Part shown: positions 43,398-51,891 of the stretch, one piece after another | How the letters are laid out: the number at the start of each line of letters is the position of its first letter | Position numbering within the stretch: the stretch's first letter is position 1 | Source: Bdellovibrionales bacterium | GTDB taxonomy: Bacteria > Bdellovibrionota > Bdellovibrionia > Bdellovibrionales > UBA1609 | NCBI GenBank assembly: GCA_016716765.1 | Contig: JADJVA010000020.1 | Span: forward strand, 496,001-560,000 | DNA length: 64,000 nucleotides | Reading direction: 5' to 3' | The notes under the pieces: generated by a model | Told to the model about the DNA's origin: nothing | The model's input: the letters and a program-made list of their open reading frames with translations, nothing else | Databases searched by the model: none | Translations under genes and position numbers: made by a program

Positions 43398-44828
43398 CTA
43401 AAACTCGCAGATAAATTCCGAACCTTTGCCAACCTGACTCTTCACAGAGACAGAGCCTCCATGAGCGAGCATAATGTGTTTCACAAGAGCCAAGCCGATT
43501 CCCGTGCCACCCTTTTCTCGAGATCTACCCACATCGACTCGGTAAAACCTCTCAAAAAGACGTCCTAAATGTATTTCCGGAATTCCAGGACCTGTGTCCT
43601 TTACTTTCAGCGCCGTTCTACCCTCGGGCGTCTTTTCCCAAAGAACATCAATTTTCCCACCGTGCGGCACGTAGCGAATCGCATTTTGCAATAAATTGCG
43701 TAAGACCTGTTCTGCGCGGGTTGGATCGGCATCGAGAAAATCTATTCCAAACAGAGAGCTAATCGAATGGAACCGACCGTCTACCTGTTGCATCACGCTC
43801 TCAGTCAATTCACGAGTTGAAATCCTTTTTTTGACTATCCCAGCGCCCATTTCCATTTTTGAAAGCTCCAAAAGATCATCCAAGAGCGCAACAAGGCGGA
43901 TGACATTATTTTCAATAATCTCCATAAACCGAATCGAATCCTCATGGCGCCCCGCCAGAATGTCTTCTTTCAAAGTCTGAATATACCCTTTGAGAGAGGT
44001 CACGGGTGTTCTCAATTCATGAGAGGCGTTGGCAACGAAATCTATCCTGATTTTTTCACTCGCACGAATGGAGGTTAAATCTTGAAACACAACGACAGCT
44101 CCATAAACTTCTAAATTGTGTTTTTTCATCAGTGGCTTAAACGACACGCGAAAAAAGGAACTCTCAGACGATCCAGGAAGTACGTATTCGATATTTTTCT
44201 GTTGCGATCCCTTCGTCAAAATTGTCTCTCTAATTCCATCCACCACTTCAGGCGATCGAATAATTTCTCCGATCCCAACTTGACGGCCATCCCATCGCTC
44301 CAATCGAAAAAGAAGGGCAAAACGATTATTATAGAATAGCGGTTCATTTTCGAGGTTGACCGCTAGGATAGCCTCATCAACGGCACTCATGATTGCGCGA
44401 AGCTCAGTCTTTTCTCGAGAAAGCCCTACAGTTTTTCGTCGAAACTCTCGACCCAGTTTGTTGATAGCACTTTCAAGTTCATACCACTCCCCTTCTTCTT
44501 CTTCTGCAAGTTCCTCAACAGTAAACTCCTCTGAACGAAAGGGAGCTTTTCTCAGTCGACGCGTTCTTTCGATTAAGTTCCCGAGCGGAGTCAGCAATCG
44601 CTTTGACATCAAAATTGTCACTCCAATATAGAGTGAAAAAGAAACAAGTATTGAATTGAGAAGAGCCCAAGTTTTTTCTGACCGAATTTCGAGATCATCA
44701 ATGGTTCGAAAGCTTACATACTGTATGATAAAATATGACAAGAGGAGAAGAGACGTCCAAAAAATTTGGTAAAAAACAAACCATTTAAAAATGCGCAAAG
44801 GAAAATAAATTTTTCGACGGGTCATCAA
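43398..44828 (-). CDS. phoR: Phosphate sensor histidine kinase PhoR
   Basis: The 476-residue protein has two N-terminal membrane helices (WFVFYQIFWTSLLLLSYFII and LLNSILVSFSLYIGVTIL) with a HAMP-like linker. A PAS domain follows (residues 130-240), then the H-box FVANASHELRTPVTSLKGYI and the ATP-binding N, G1 (DTGPGIP) and G2 (GGTGIGLALVK) boxes. It phosphorylates PhoB when phosphate is low, and its link to Pst and PhoU is confirmed by synteny. Its start overlaps the phoB stop by four bases. Confidence 0.95.
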   Translation of the reverse strand: MMTRRKIYFPLRIFKWFVFYQIFWTSLLLLSYFIIQYVSFRTIDDLEIRSEKTWALLNSILVSFSLYIGVTILMSKRLLTPLGNLIERTRRLRKAPFRSEEFTVEELAEEEEGEWYELESAINKLGREFRRKTVGLSREKTELRAIMSAVDEAILAVNLENEPLFYNNRFALLFRLERWDGRQVGIGEIIRSPEVVDGIRETILTKGSQQKNIEYVLPGSSESSFFRVSFKPLMKKHNLEVYGAVVVFQDLTSIRASEKIRIDFVANASHELRTPVTSLKGYIQTLKEDILAGRHEDSIRFMEIIENNVIRLVALLDDLLELSKMEMGAGIVKKRISTRELTESVMQQVDGRFHSISSLFGIDFLDADPTRAEQVLRNLLQNAIRYVPHGGKIDVLWEKTPEGRTALKVKDTGPGIPEIHLGRLFERFYRVDVGRSREKGGTGIGLALVKHIMLAHGGSVSVKSQVGKGSEFICEF

Positions 44829-45580
44829 GACTCCAAATACCCGATCCTATACCCAACGCCACGAACTGTCTCTATAAGTTCGCCGAAATCCCCAAGTTTT
44901 TTACGAAGTCCAAAAACATGAGTGTCGACGGTACGACCAACGACGGCCACACCCTCCCCTTGAATGAAACCTATCAATTGGTTTCTGGTCAAAACCTTCC
45001 CCTGGCTTTCAATCAACACTTCAAGCAAACGAAATTCTGATCTCGTTAGTTCCAACTCTAATCCAGAAAGAGTGGCTCGAAAAGTAGATTTATTTAACTC
45101 CAGAGGACCGAGACGAAACAGATGATTATCGGCATGCAGCGACTTCTCCTGCGATGCTTGGAGGTCTTTCAAAGCTCTCCGCTGAGACCAATCTGAACGT
45201 CTTAACAAAGAGCGAACTCGAGCAAGTAAAACATTCTTATCGAAAGGTTTGGTCAAGTAGTCGTCAGCTCCAGCATCAAGCCCAGAAACCAGGTCCTCTG
45301 GCGAGACTTTGGCTGTAAGGAATAAAATGGGAGTGGAAAAACCATTCTCAAAACTTCTCACCGCGCGGACGAAATCTCTCCCCGTCATTCCGGGAAGCAT
45401 CCAATCCAAAATAACCGCAGAAACTGCTTTTTCCTTTAGAACAGAAAGTCCGGATTCGGCGGATTCGACTCCAATAGCCTCTATGCCCTGCCTTTTCAAA
45501 TGAAGAAGAATCAGCTCGCGAATTTCAAGTTCATCTTCGACGACTAAAATAAATGGAGCCAAAATAGCGGCGGGCCCCAT
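44825..45580 (-). CDS. phoB: Phosphate response regulator PhoB
   Basis: The OmpR/PhoB-family regulator has receiver-domain residues ILVVEDE, AVILDWMLPGMTG (phospho-acceptor Asp) and YLTKPF. A winged-helix DNA-binding domain is at the C-terminus (LTRSEFRLLEVLIESQGKV, VDTHVFGLRKKLGD). I chose ATG 45580 because it lies one base after the phoU stop; an earlier in-frame ATG at 45631 would overlap phoU by about 50 bp. It activates genes with Pho boxes. Confidence 0.95.
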   Translation of the reverse strand: MGPAAILAPFILVVEDELEIRELILLHLKRQGIEAIGVESAESGLSVLKEKAVSAVILDWMLPGMTGRDFVRAVRSFENGFSTPILFLTAKVSPEDLVSGLDAGADDYLTKPFDKNVLLARVRSLLRRSDWSQRRALKDLQASQEKSLHADNHLFRLGPLELNKSTFRATLSGLELELTRSEFRLLEVLIESQGKVLTRNQLIGFIQGEGVAVVGRTVDTHVFGLRKKLGDFGELIETVRGVGYRIGYLES

Positions 45581-45581
45581 A

Positions 45582-46268
45582 CTAAGTGGCTGATGGTCGG
45601 AGCGACGGGTTGTTTCCATGGCGTATATCATCTCCAGTTGCTAAAAAAATCACTGCTTCCGCAATATTGGTGGCATGGTCTCCAAGTCGTTCCAGATTTC
45701 GAGCAATGAGAATGAGGTCAAGACAGCTATCTATTTCATGAGGGTGCGACTTCATATACTCCTTAAGCTCTCGAAACATTTCATTCTTAGCTCGGTCAAC
45801 CTGATCGTCTCGCTCAAGGACCTGACGACTAATCGATACATCTCTCCTCACAAAGGCATCCAGAGATTCCCGGACCATCTGTTTTACGACGCTTGCCATG
45901 GCTACAAGATCAGTTTTTGTTTCAACTGGGGGACGAGAAAGATAATCCTTCCCGTTGTGAGCGATATTGCATGCTTGATCGCCCATTCTCTCCAGATCTG
46001 AATTAATCTTAACAACAACCAGTATGAGTCTTAAATCGGCAGCTACTGGCGCCTGTCGAGCAAGCATCTGAAGGCATTGTTTATCTACTTGCTTGTGCGA
46101 CTCATTGATCCGTTTCTCATACTCATGCACTCGATCAAACCGGCTCACCTCACGACCGCTGATTGCGGCACAGGCTTGCTCAATCGACTTCTCAACATAG
46201 CTGCCCATATTGAGTATCAATTCCTTGAGACTCTTTAATTCGGTCTCAAAATGTCTCTCCACTAACAC
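45582..46268 (-). CDS. phoU: Phosphate signalling protein PhoU
   Basis: The 228-residue protein has two similar three-helix-bundle halves, with metal-binding motifs ERMGDQACNIA and ERLGDHATNIAE repeated at the expected positions. PhoU restrains PhoR when Pst is saturated with phosphate and limits phosphate uptake. It sits between pstB and phoB with 8-bp and 1-bp gaps. Confidence 0.96.
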   Translation of the reverse strand: MLVERHFETELKSLKELILNMGSYVEKSIEQACAAISGREVSRFDRVHEYEKRINESHKQVDKQCLQMLARQAPVAADLRLILVVVKINSDLERMGDQACNIAHNGKDYLSRPPVETKTDLVAMASVVKQMVRESLDAFVRRDVSISRQVLERDDQVDRAKNEMFRELKEYMKSHPHEIDSCLDLILIARNLERLGDHATNIAEAVIFLATGDDIRHGNNPSLRPSAT

Positions 46269-46276
46269 CTCCCCAA

Positions 46277-47080
46277 CTATCCGAATCGACCAGTGATATA
46301 CTCTTCTGTCTTTTTCATCTTGGGCTTCGTAAAAATATCCGCCGTCGTCCCGTATTCTATCAAGTCACCCAATAAGAAAAAAGCCGTTTTATCTGATACT
46401 CGGCTTGCCTGCTGCATATTGTGTGTAACAATAAGAATCGTGACAGAGGCCTTTAATTTATGGAGCAAATCCTCTATTTTGGCAGTTGAGATCGGATCAA
46501 GGGCACTCGTGGGTTCATCCATCAAAATCACCGGGGGTTCGACAGCCAAGGCTCTGGCTATGCACAATCTCTGCTGCTGTCCACCCGACAAACTGGTACC
46601 CGGCTGACGCAGCTTATCTTTTACTTCTTCCCAAAGGGCTGCCTGCTGAAGAGACCGTTCCACTTGTTCATCAAGAACAGTGCGTTTGGAAATTCCCAAA
46701 AGTTTTAATCCTATGGAAACATTTTCGTAGACAGACATTCCAGGAAAGGGATTTGGCTTTTGAAACACCATCCCAACGTGGCGCCGAATAGCCACGGGAT
46801 CGATTCCACGCCCATATATATCCTTTCCCCCGATGCGCACTGAGCCAGACACCCGAGCACCAGGCACTTCCTCATGGAGGCGATTTATACAGCGGATAAA
46901 AGTTGATTTTCCACAGCCGCTGGGCCCAATGAGAGCAACAACTTCACCCTGTCGAACAGAGAGACTAATGTTTTTTACGGCTTGAAAATCACCAAACCAA
47001 GCGTTGAGCTCCTCAACCTTTAGTATTTCATGTTGTAAGTTCACTTGAGCCTTTTCCCTTTGCCACGTCTCAGTGTTCAT
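46277..47080 (-). CDS. pstB: Phosphate ABC transporter ATPase PstB
   Basis: The 267-residue protein has Walker A GPSGCGKSTFIR, the Q-loop region FQKPNPFPG, ABC signature LSGGQQQR, Walker B VILMDEPTSALDP and the H-loop THNM. The extended N-terminal start ATG 47080 overlaps pstA by 11 bp. It supplies ATP energy to PstC-PstA. Confidence 0.97.
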   Translation of the reverse strand: MNTETWQREKAQVNLQHEILKVEELNAWFGDFQAVKNISLSVRQGEVVALIGPSGCGKSTFIRCINRLHEEVPGARVSGSVRIGGKDIYGRGIDPVAIRRHVGMVFQKPNPFPGMSVYENVSIGLKLLGISKRTVLDEQVERSLQQAALWEEVKDKLRQPGTSLSGGQQQRLCIARALAVEPPVILMDEPTSALDPISTAKIEDLLHKLKASVTILIVTHNMQQASRVSDKTAFFLLGDLIEYGTTADIFTKPKMKKTEEYITGRFG

Positions 47081-47933
47081 TCCCTACTCCACGTGGTCTC
47101 AATAAAATCCTCGTAAAAAGATTGATGACAACCACAAATAATACCAAAACCAGAGCCCCCGCCCATGCTTGCCTCTCCCAATCATAGAAGCCACTCTTTG
47201 CAAAAGTATAAATCTGCACAGGCATCGAGGCCGTCGCCTGACCTAAAGATCGAGAGTGAAACTGATTGCCAAAAGAGGTGAATAAAAGCGGCGCCGTCTC
47301 GCCGGCAACACGGGCCACAGCCAACATGACTCCCGTGATAATTCCCATTTTTGCTCCCGGAACAACTATTCTGAGAACCACTTTCCAGCGCGGGATTCCC
47401 AAGGCGAGGCCGGCCTCACGAATATGGCCAGGAACCAATTTTAACATTTCTTCGGTACTTCGAGCAACAACCGGAATCATAATCATCATGAGGGAAGCCC
47501 CCCCTGCGTAGGCCGAAAAACCGTATCGCATCACAATCAACCCATAGATAAAAATCCCTATCACGATGGACGGGACACTGGCCAAAAGATCCACCACAAA
47601 ACGCAAAATTTTTGATGTCTTTCCACGACTGTACTCACTCAAATAGATCCCAACCGCCATGCCCCAAGGAATTCCGCCGATGCTACCTAAAAAGATAAGA
47701 GCTCCGCTGCCAAGAATGGAATTGGCCATTCCCCCTCCAGCCTCGCCTGGCCCTTTGGGTATCATGGTAAAAAAATCCCAATTGAGAGCGCCAAAACCCA
47801 TTGAAACCACGTACACAGAAATAAACAGAAAAGGAAGGGCACCCAGCAGGGAAATCCCCGCCAGAGAACAAATGGCGAAGCGATTGAGCCACCTTCGCTT
47901 TTTTTCCCTCAAAGGATTTCTTTTAACTATCAT
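47070..47933 (-). CDS. pstA: Phosphate ABC transporter permease PstA
   Basis: The 287-residue inner-membrane protein has about six hydrophobic helices (AICSLAGISLLGALPFLFIS, LASVPSIVIGIFIYGLIVM and others) and the ABC permease EAA loop REAGLALGIPRWKVVLRIVVP, which contacts PstB. It pairs with PstC to form the channel for phosphate. Confidence 0.96.
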   Translation of the reverse strand: MIVKRNPLREKKRRWLNRFAICSLAGISLLGALPFLFISVYVVSMGFGALNWDFFTMIPKGPGEAGGGMANSILGSGALIFLGSIGGIPWGMAVGIYLSEYSRGKTSKILRFVVDLLASVPSIVIGIFIYGLIVMRYGFSAYAGGASLMMIMIPVVARSTEEMLKLVPGHIREAGLALGIPRWKVVLRIVVPGAKMGIITGVMLAVARVAGETAPLLFTSFGNQFHSRSLGQATASMPVQIYTFAKSGFYDWERQAWAGALVLVLFVVVINLFTRILLRPRGVGNEH

Positions 47934-47951
47934 TTCTGATCATCATTTCTT

Positions 47952-48950
47952 TCACCCTGACTTGTACTGCGAATGGACACGCCAAACAATCAAGCGAGCA
48001 AGGCCATTAATGAGGAGACTCACCAAAAAAAGAGTGAAGGCCACGGCAGAAAGGGCCGAAAGCTGAAGCAAGGAATCGGCTTCCGCGTACTGATTGGCAA
48101 GAATACTTGCCATTGTTTGCCCCGAGGAAAAAAAAGAGGCACTGATCAACGGATTATTTCCAATAACCATAGTGACAGCCATTGTTTCGCCAAGGGCTCG
48201 GCCAAGTCCTAGAATAGTCGCACCCAATATCCCGGTATGAGAAGATCTCAATACGGCAATTTTCAACATCTCCCAGCGCGTCGCTCCCAACCCCAAGGCC
48301 GCTTCCTTATTAGACCGCGGAATAGCCCTAAAGACCTCTCGACAAATAGCTGTAATCGTCGGCATGATCATGATGGCCAAAATTACTACCGCGGCCATCA
48401 TTCCTACTCCCATGGGAGGTCCTGAAAATAGTGGAGTAAACCCCAGATAATCCGCTAAGGGGGGCTGAATATAATTTCGTAAAAAAGGAGCCAAGACAAA
48501 AAGACCCCAAAGTCCATACACAATGCTCGGTATGGCAGCTAACATCTCGATGAAAAATCCCAATGGACGACTGAGCCACTCGGGAGCAAGCTCGTTCAAA
48601 AAAAGAGCCACAGCAACGCTCACCGGGACTGCCAAGCCTATCGCTGCGAGGGAGGATACAACTGTACCGTAAATCAAAGCCAGAGCCCCAAACTCTCCGG
48701 TCACTGAATTCCAATCATTCGTAATAAAAAAACGCCAGCCAAACTGATGAAAAGCCGGTAAGGACATTTTCCAAATGAGAAAAATCATGGATAGCAAGAG
48801 GGCACCGAGAGCCCATGCTGAGGCTTTAAGTCCATAGTAGAAAACCCGATCACCCCAATTGACTTCGCGACGCCGAATACGGCGCGCGCTCGAAATACCG
48901 GGCATAATTCGTTCTAAAACAAAAGGGATCCACTTTGACACGACTTCCAT
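47952..48950 (-). CDS. pstC: Phosphate ABC transporter permease PstC
   Basis: The 332-residue protein has about six transmembrane helices. The permease signature KEAALGLGATRWEMLKIAVL is followed by GIGAT-type loops (GILGATILGLGRALGETMAV), typical of PstC. It is longer at the N-terminus (residues 1-45, basic), probably cytoplasmic. It lies between pstS and pstA with short gaps. Confidence 0.96.
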   Translation of the reverse strand: MEVVSKWIPFVLERIMPGISSARRIRRREVNWGDRVFYYGLKASAWALGALLLSMIFLIWKMSLPAFHQFGWRFFITNDWNSVTGEFGALALIYGTVVSSLAAIGLAVPVSVAVALFLNELAPEWLSRPLGFFIEMLAAIPSIVYGLWGLFVLAPFLRNYIQPPLADYLGFTPLFSGPPMGVGMMAAVVILAIMIMPTITAICREVFRAIPRSNKEAALGLGATRWEMLKIAVLRSSHTGILGATILGLGRALGETMAVTMVIGNNPLISASFFSSGQTMASILANQYAEADSLLQLSALSAVAFTLFLVSLLINGLARLIVWRVHSQYKSG

Positions 48951-48972
48951 TTACCCTTCCCTTTGATAAGAC

Positions 48973-50088
48973 TCAATTTAATTTATGACCCTCTTTCTTA
49001 TCTGAACCCCCCTCCAAGGCAATCGAATCTATCTTGCTCAGAACTCGTTTCACGAGTTGATTTGGAAGTGGCGCATAGTTAAGAGAGGCTGCCATGGTTT
49101 GCCCCTTGCCCATAGCCCACCTTAAAAATTCTACAATCTTCTTTCCCTTGTGACTTTCCATTTTCTGGTAAATCAAAAGGTAAGTGTACGCAGATATGGG
49201 ATAAACATCTGAACCCGCCGCTTCAGTGATAGAAACCCGAAAATCCTCGGGTAGCACTTTGAGAGAAGCCTCTGCGGCCTTTGTGACGGATTTTACAGAG
49301 GGCAATACAAACTCACCCTTGGCGTTTTTAATAGCAAAAACTGGAAACTTGTTCTCAAACGCATAGTTCATTTCAACATAGCCTATTGAACCAGGATTTT
49401 GCTTTACAAGACTAGATACTCCTTCATTTCCCTTTCCTCCTAACCCCGCAGGCCACTTAACAGACTTTCCGGATCCGATGCGTTTCTTCCAATCAGGACT
49501 CACCTTTTCAAGATATTCGGTAAAAACTGCAGTTGTTCCGCTTCCATCCGAACGGTAGCAAACAATGATATATTGATTCTTTGGCATAGCCACTTTTGGA
49601 TTCAATTTTAATATTTCCTCATCATCCCACTTTTTAATCTCACCCATGAAAATTTTTGCGAGAACCTCAGGAGTTAAATTCAAAGAATCCTTTACTCCTG
49701 GTAGATTAAATGTCACGGCCACCGCGCCAAGAGTTGCAGGAATATGCAAGATAGGTACTTTTGATTGAGCCAATTCATCATCTTTCATTGGCGCATCCGA
49801 AGCCCCAAAGTCCGTTGTACCAGCCAGGAACTGACGAATTCCCCCACCGCTCCCAATCGACTGGTAGTTAAATTCGACAGATTTATCTACTTCTCGGTAG
49901 CTCGAAAACCACTTCGCGTAAAGTGGATAGGGAAAGGTCGCGCCCGCTCCATTGATTAACACCGTTTCTGCTGCAAAGGAAGAGAGGGATAAAAAGCCAA
50001 CGATTACGCCCGCACAAACAATTGAGAATTTTGATCTTATTGATATTACTGACATTATTGACATTCCTATTTTTGACATTTTTATCAC
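48973..50088 (-). CDS. pstS: Periplasmic phosphate-binding protein PstS
   Basis: A signal peptide (KFSIVCAGVIVGFLSLSSFA) precedes INGAGATFPYPLYAKW, the PstS N-terminal phosphate-binding loop. GSGGGIRQF, TTDFGASDAPM and YRSDGSGTT complete the pocket. Several Met codons near the start leave the exact N-terminus open. It is the first gene of the seven-gene pst-pho operon. I found no clear Pho box in the 260 bases upstream. Confidence 0.95.
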   Translation of the reverse strand: MIKMSKIGMSIMSVISIRSKFSIVCAGVIVGFLSLSSFAAETVLINGAGATFPYPLYAKWFSSYREVDKSVEFNYQSIGSGGGIRQFLAGTTDFGASDAPMKDDELAQSKVPILHIPATLGAVAVTFNLPGVKDSLNLTPEVLAKIFMGEIKKWDDEEILKLNPKVAMPKNQYIIVCYRSDGSGTTAVFTEYLEKVSPDWKKRIGSGKSVKWPAGLGGKGNEGVSSLVKQNPGSIGYVEMNYAFENKFPVFAIKNAKGEFVLPSVKSVTKAAEASLKVLPEDFRVSITEAAGSDVYPISAYTYLLIYQKMESHKGKKIVEFLRWAMGKGQTMAASLNYAPLPNQLVKRVLSKIDSIALEGGSDKKEGHKLN

Positions 50089-50352
50089 GTAAACATCCTC
50101 TTCCTATCATTTATTGATAATCTATGTAATGGCTTCAGATACCCCTCCTCTGCCCACACTTCGGCTGATTGGGATCGCAATAGGTATAGCCCCTCCTCCA
50201 TCTCCCAATTGTTAGGATTCAGTCAAGAATTCAAAGCTTTTTGTCTTGGAGCAACAATAAGAACTATTAGGGAAGTAAGTCCCGTGATAGGCAAGGCGTT
50301 TTTCCGAACTTAGCTTTTGATAATTACTGGAACAGGGAGTAAGGGATAACAA

Positions 50353-51114
50353 ATGATTCTTTTAAGTGTAAACGTCAATAAACTGGCTACCTTACGCAAC
50401 TCTCGAGGAGGAAAACTTCCAGATGTCGTACAAGTTGCTCGAGATTGTTTAAAATTCGGAGCCAATGGTATCACCGTCCACCCTCGCCCAGACGGTCGGC
50501 ACATTCGCCGCCAAGATGTCTTTGATCTCAAAACGATGATCAACTTATTTAACGAGAGCGCAAACCCCGATGCTTATCGGGAATTCAATATTGAGGGATA
50601 CCCATCTGAACATTTTATAAATCTGGTGGAAGAGATTCGTCCGGATCAGGTCACTTTGGTCCCCGACCCTCCAGAGGCACTGACTTCAAACGCCGGCTGG
50701 AAAATAGATAAACACCGGCAATTTCTCAAAGAAGTGTCTGAGAGGTTCAAAGCTATTGGGGTCAGAATTTCGCTCTTCGTAGATCCATATGACGTAGATG
50801 ACAAATTTCTGAATGAATTGGTATTCATCGCGCCTGATCGGGTCGAATTGTACACGGAGATGTTTGCCTCCTCCTTTCAGACCGAAAACCAACCCAATGT
50901 TATCGAAATCTATCGGCTTGCCGGCCAAAAATTAGCTGATCTGAAGATCGGAATCAATGCAGGTCATGATCTGAATTTAAATAATATTGGTGTGCTCAGG
51001 CAAGAGTTGCCGTATCTTGCCGAAGTTTCTATTGGTCACGCTCTGTTTTGTGAGGCCATTTACCTTGGCCTTCAGGAGACCGTTTCTCAGTATCTTGAGA
51101 CTCTACAGAGGTGA
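50353..51114 (+). CDS. pdxJ: Pyridoxine 5'-phosphate synthase PdxJ
   Basis: PdxJ condenses 1-deoxyxylulose 5-phosphate with 3-amino-2-oxopropyl phosphate to form pyridoxine phosphate. The 253-residue TIM barrel starts LSVNVNKLATLRNSRGG and contains GITVHPRPDGRHI, QVTLVPDPPEALTSNAGW, ELYTEM and GINAGHDLNLNN, the known active-site blocks. GGGAGT-like sequence lies just before ATG. gloB follows three bases downstream. Confidence 0.96.
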   Translation: MILLSVNVNKLATLRNSRGGKLPDVVQVARDCLKFGANGITVHPRPDGRHIRRQDVFDLKTMINLFNESANPDAYREFNIEGYPSEHFINLVEEIRPDQVTLVPDPPEALTSNAGWKIDKHRQFLKEVSERFKAIGVRISLFVDPYDVDDKFLNELVFIAPDRVELYTEMFASSFQTENQPNVIEIYRLAGQKLADLKIGINAGHDLNLNNIGVLRQELPYLAEVSIGHALFCEAIYLGLQETVSQYLETLQR

Positions 51115-51117
51115 TTT

Positions 51118-51888
51118 GTGGGATTAAAGGTCGAACTCGTTCCGGCATTTGCTGACAATTATATTTTTCTTCTTGTCGATACTGCCACTCAAACTGCGGC
51201 GGCCGTAGATCCCGGCGACGCGACTCCTCTCATCGAAAGTCTGAATAGAAGAAATCTGAAACTTGATCAGATCTTGCTAACGCACCATCACGCCGATCAT
51301 GTGGGCGGAGTTCAGGGCCTCTCTCAGAAATATGATTGTGAAGTCATCGGATTTAAAGGAGATGAACACCGCTTGCCTGGTCTCACTCGAACAGTAGTAG
51401 AAGGCGATCAAATCGAAATTGGCAAGAGTCATTGTCAAGTAATGGCGATACCTGGTCACACTTTGGGACACATTGCTTATCTGTTTCCGAACGAAGAATT
51501 TCTCTTTTGCGGAGACACTCTTTTCTCTTTGGGATGCGGCCGTCTCTTTGAAGGAAGTCCCCAGCAAATGTGGGAGAGCTTGATGAAAATAATGAGTCTC
51601 CCCGATGAAACCTTGGTGTATTGTGCCCACGAATACACTTTGGCAAATGGACGCTTTGTTCTCCACCTAGACCCCAACAACAGCGAACTGAAGGATTTTC
51701 TCCAGGTGGCAGAAAAACTCCGTTCTCAAGACCTACCTACCTTACCCGTAAGATTGGGACAAGAAAAGAGGATCAACCCCTTTCTTCGACCCTTATGCAC
51801 GGACATACTGCAATCTCTCGGCATTAGCATTGAGAAGAGTTCTTTGGATTCTTTCACAGCAATGAGAAATTTAAAGAATATTTTTTAA
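51118..51888 (+). CDS. gloB: Hydroxyacylglutathione hydrolase (glyoxalase II)
   Basis: The 256-residue metallo-beta-lactamase-fold enzyme has LTHHHADHVGG, GHTLGHI, FCGDTLFSLGCGRLFEG and CAHEYT, which supply the binuclear zinc/iron ligands. The C-terminal HAGH domain includes GQEKRINPFLR. It cleaves S-lactoylglutathione to lactate and glutathione. GTG 51118 is the start. It is coupled to pdxJ, and its stop is four bases from the opposing gene end. Confidence 0.93.
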   Translation: MGLKVELVPAFADNYIFLLVDTATQTAAAVDPGDATPLIESLNRRNLKLDQILLTHHHADHVGGVQGLSQKYDCEVIGFKGDEHRLPGLTRTVVEGDQIEIGKSHCQVMAIPGHTLGHIAYLFPNEEFLFCGDTLFSLGCGRLFEGSPQQMWESLMKIMSLPDETLVYCAHEYTLANGRFVLHLDPNNSELKDFLQVAEKLRSQDLPTLPVRLGQEKRINPFLRPLCTDILQSLGISIEKSSLDSFTAMRNLKNIF

Positions 51889-51891
51889 CTA

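Noticed and set aside
50089..50352. Pho box upstream of pstS
   Set aside because: No pair of CTGTCAT-like direct repeats could be found by eye; a weak site may exist but is not supportable.
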